Shown: one piece after another, positions 42,401-45,400 of the stretch | Layout: each line of letters opens with the position of its first letter | Position numbering within the stretch: the stretch's first letter is position 1 | DNA from: Mimachlamys varia | Lineage: Eukaryota; Mollusca; Bivalvia; Pectinida; Pectinidae | Assembly: GCA_947623455.1 (NCBI GenBank) | Contig: OX392529.1 | Location: 54,641,186 to 54,705,185 of the forward strand | Length of the DNA stretch: 64,000 bases | Direction of reading: 5' to 3' | Made by a program: the position numbers and the translations under genes | Notes under the pieces: generated by a model | The model's database searches: none | The model's input: the letters and a program-made list of their open reading frames with translations, nothing else | Told to the model about the DNA's origin: nothing

Positions 42401-45400
42401 ACCGTTCGCGTAGATTTCCCGACTGACATCGGTCCGGACACTCGGACCACAGCCCCCAGTCGGACACCACACAATCGTTGGGACAAGGTATCACACATTG
42501 GACTTGGGTCTCTGGGCGCTCACGGAATTCTAAACACAGGGTGTCAGCCACACGGATCTGTAGGATCAATTTAATGATTCAATTAAAGCAAAGAATATGT
42601 GTCATGTGTAAGTCGTAAATACCAAGGGAGAAGTAAGACGAACAATTGTGATTAAGCTGTTATTTTGAGCATTTTTACAAGACAGAGCTATAGGGGACAG
42701 AATTTAACAATATGTAATAAATCACCCTTTCAATATTAATTGTGAGGGACAATAACAATAGAATTGGTCACAGTCCTTATAGCTACACAAGTAAATCTGA
42801 AAACTGTGGGGTTATTCAAAATTCAATTTTGATGGGCGTATAAAAAGGGCTTTATAATGCAATTTATTTTATCCTTGGACATATGTGACGAACAAATTCT
42901 GACAATAGGTATTTAACATAAGTTTCAACCTTTCTCTCTCCTCTGCCCATCATCAACCAGTCTCGTTCCGTACCTTGTATTTGTTGAGACAGGCTAACGT
43001 GCGGTGAGCAATTCCCACCCCGCAGGCCTCTCCCATATTGTTGTTGCGGAGAATACAGGGGCGGGTGACCACCTTCCAGTTGTAGCATGGCTCTGGGTCG
43101 CAGTTCTGGGTCTCGCTCAGGTGTGGGCAAGGCTGTCCTCCCGATCCAGGTAGGGTCAACGTCTCGCGTGTACGGTACCGTTGTCCTGGTAACCAAAATA
43201 AAAGGTTAATCACAATGGGATGTGGTCTAATATGAACAATTAAAACATTAAATCATTTTTTCACAAATATTTTTTTTTTCGATTTTGGGGTCGGGTAACA
43301 TTTTGCTGAATGTGTACAGTTATTTAGGTCTGTATATATATTGTAAATCAAAATTGCTGAACATCTCCTAAATAGTCTGGTTCAGTTTTCTAAGAGTATT
43401 TTGAACTTAAAACTATCTGAGATGTTATCAATCAAGTTGAAAAAATGAAAATACATTATAAATTTGAAATAATAGTTAATTATTTTCGAAAATTACGCTG
43501 TAATTTTTGAAAATTATTAGCTATCACAGGGAGATAACTCCATTATACAGCAGGCACAAAAGTTGGGATTTGTTCGCTTTTTTCAAGCATCATTCGATAT
43601 ATGTACCTGTATTGAGGAATGCAAACCTTTTCCGAGCATATATGTACCTGTATTGAGGTTTGCACATCTTTTCCGAGCATATATGTACCTGTATTGAGGT
43701 TTGCCCGCCTTTTCTGAGCGTATATGTACCTGTATTGAGGTTTGCACGCCTTTTCCGAGCGTACTGCTCACAATCGGTGACTTTACAGTCCGACCACATG
43801 GACCACAGTGAGACCGTACAGTCCCAGTGGCAGTCGGCCCGACACGTCTGTGACGTCAGCGGTCGGTCCTCCAGACACTTGTTGTCGTCAACTGGTTTCT
43901 GGCGACCATCATCTACAAACATGGTCAGGTATCAATTATATAAAATCAACAGTACATATTATTACCAATTTATGTTCAGAGTTGCTCTATATAATGTTCA
44001 TGTTTGAAAAATGTCATTTTTTTTCTTTTAACTCATGCAACGAAAAGTTCATGAAACCCTAGTCAACAAACTTACGATTTTTCTCTACAAATTACCTGTT
44101 AGAAATCAGACTTACGATTTTCCTCCACACATTACCCTGTTTGAACTCAGACTTACGATTTTCCTCAAACTTACGATTTTCCTCAAACTTACGATTTTTC
44201 TCTACAAATTACCCGTTAGAACTCAGACTTACGATTTTCCTCCACATATTACTACGTAAGAACTCAGACTTACGATTTTCCTCCACACAGATGGCCTTCC
44301 TGTGCTGTAGTCCTGTACTACATTGCTTCAGACCATTCACGGGTTGACAACCTGACCAACCAGCTACGATCCATTTTGTTCTGAAGTAAGAAATGCAGGA
44401 AAATATGACAACAGATAAAGTAATAGAATCAATGTTATTCTTTAAATTGTCCCTGTTGGCAAGTCATTTGGACAGCAAAATCATGGTTCTATACCATATA
44501 TAGTGTTTGGGACATATTTTGTACAGTGTACCCTCATTATACCGCCACCTTTCGTCCACAGCAATTGTGGCAGTATAACAAGGGTGGTGATAGTATCAAA
44601 TTATGAAAATTATAACCATTAAATTGCATGATAAATTGCATTTCCAATATTTCTTTAAAAACAAACTTAATATTATATCGTCATATAGATCTACATTGAC
44701 ACAAATTTATATCTGAAAATAGTTATTGATCTGCTTTTGCCACATGCCATATTCCAAATGGAACACTAAAGAGTTTCTCGATCTCCAAAAACAGAACAAT
44801 ATGGCGTTATTGTTGAGGGAAATATATAGTAATTTGGGACGTTTGTATTGTAAAGGGTGTGGCAGATGGCGGTATGCGAGGGTGGCATACTTGCCAACCC
44901 TCCCTATTTAGGAGGGAGACTCCCGATTTTGGACCCTAAAATGTTGCATTTTCAACTTTGGAATCTGCTTAACTGTTCCTATTTTTAAAGATCTGATGAT
45001 TTCATCTGAAAGAAGAGCTCAAAAGAATCCATTTAAAAGTGTTATTTTTCCTCTAAACGTACATGTAAACATATTATTTATGTTTTCAATTCTGAGCACG
45101 CGTAATCTCCCCCATGGAAATTTCAAAAAGTTGGCAAGTATGGGGTGGCGAACTTAACGCGGGAATTATATAGGAGGGAAATCCGTTCTAGATGTTTAGG
45201 TGGCGGTATGCAAGGGTGGCGGTAGATTCGGGTGGCGATAGGTCGAGGGTACAATGTACTTGCAAGAATTAATAGCCAGTTGATACGAGGCTGATCTATA
45301 AATCTAAAGTGATGTTTGGCATCAACATTTACACAAAAATACTTCAAAATGTAGCATGGGTAATTGACTGCATTTATTTGCTTTTGGAAAAAAAAAAAAC

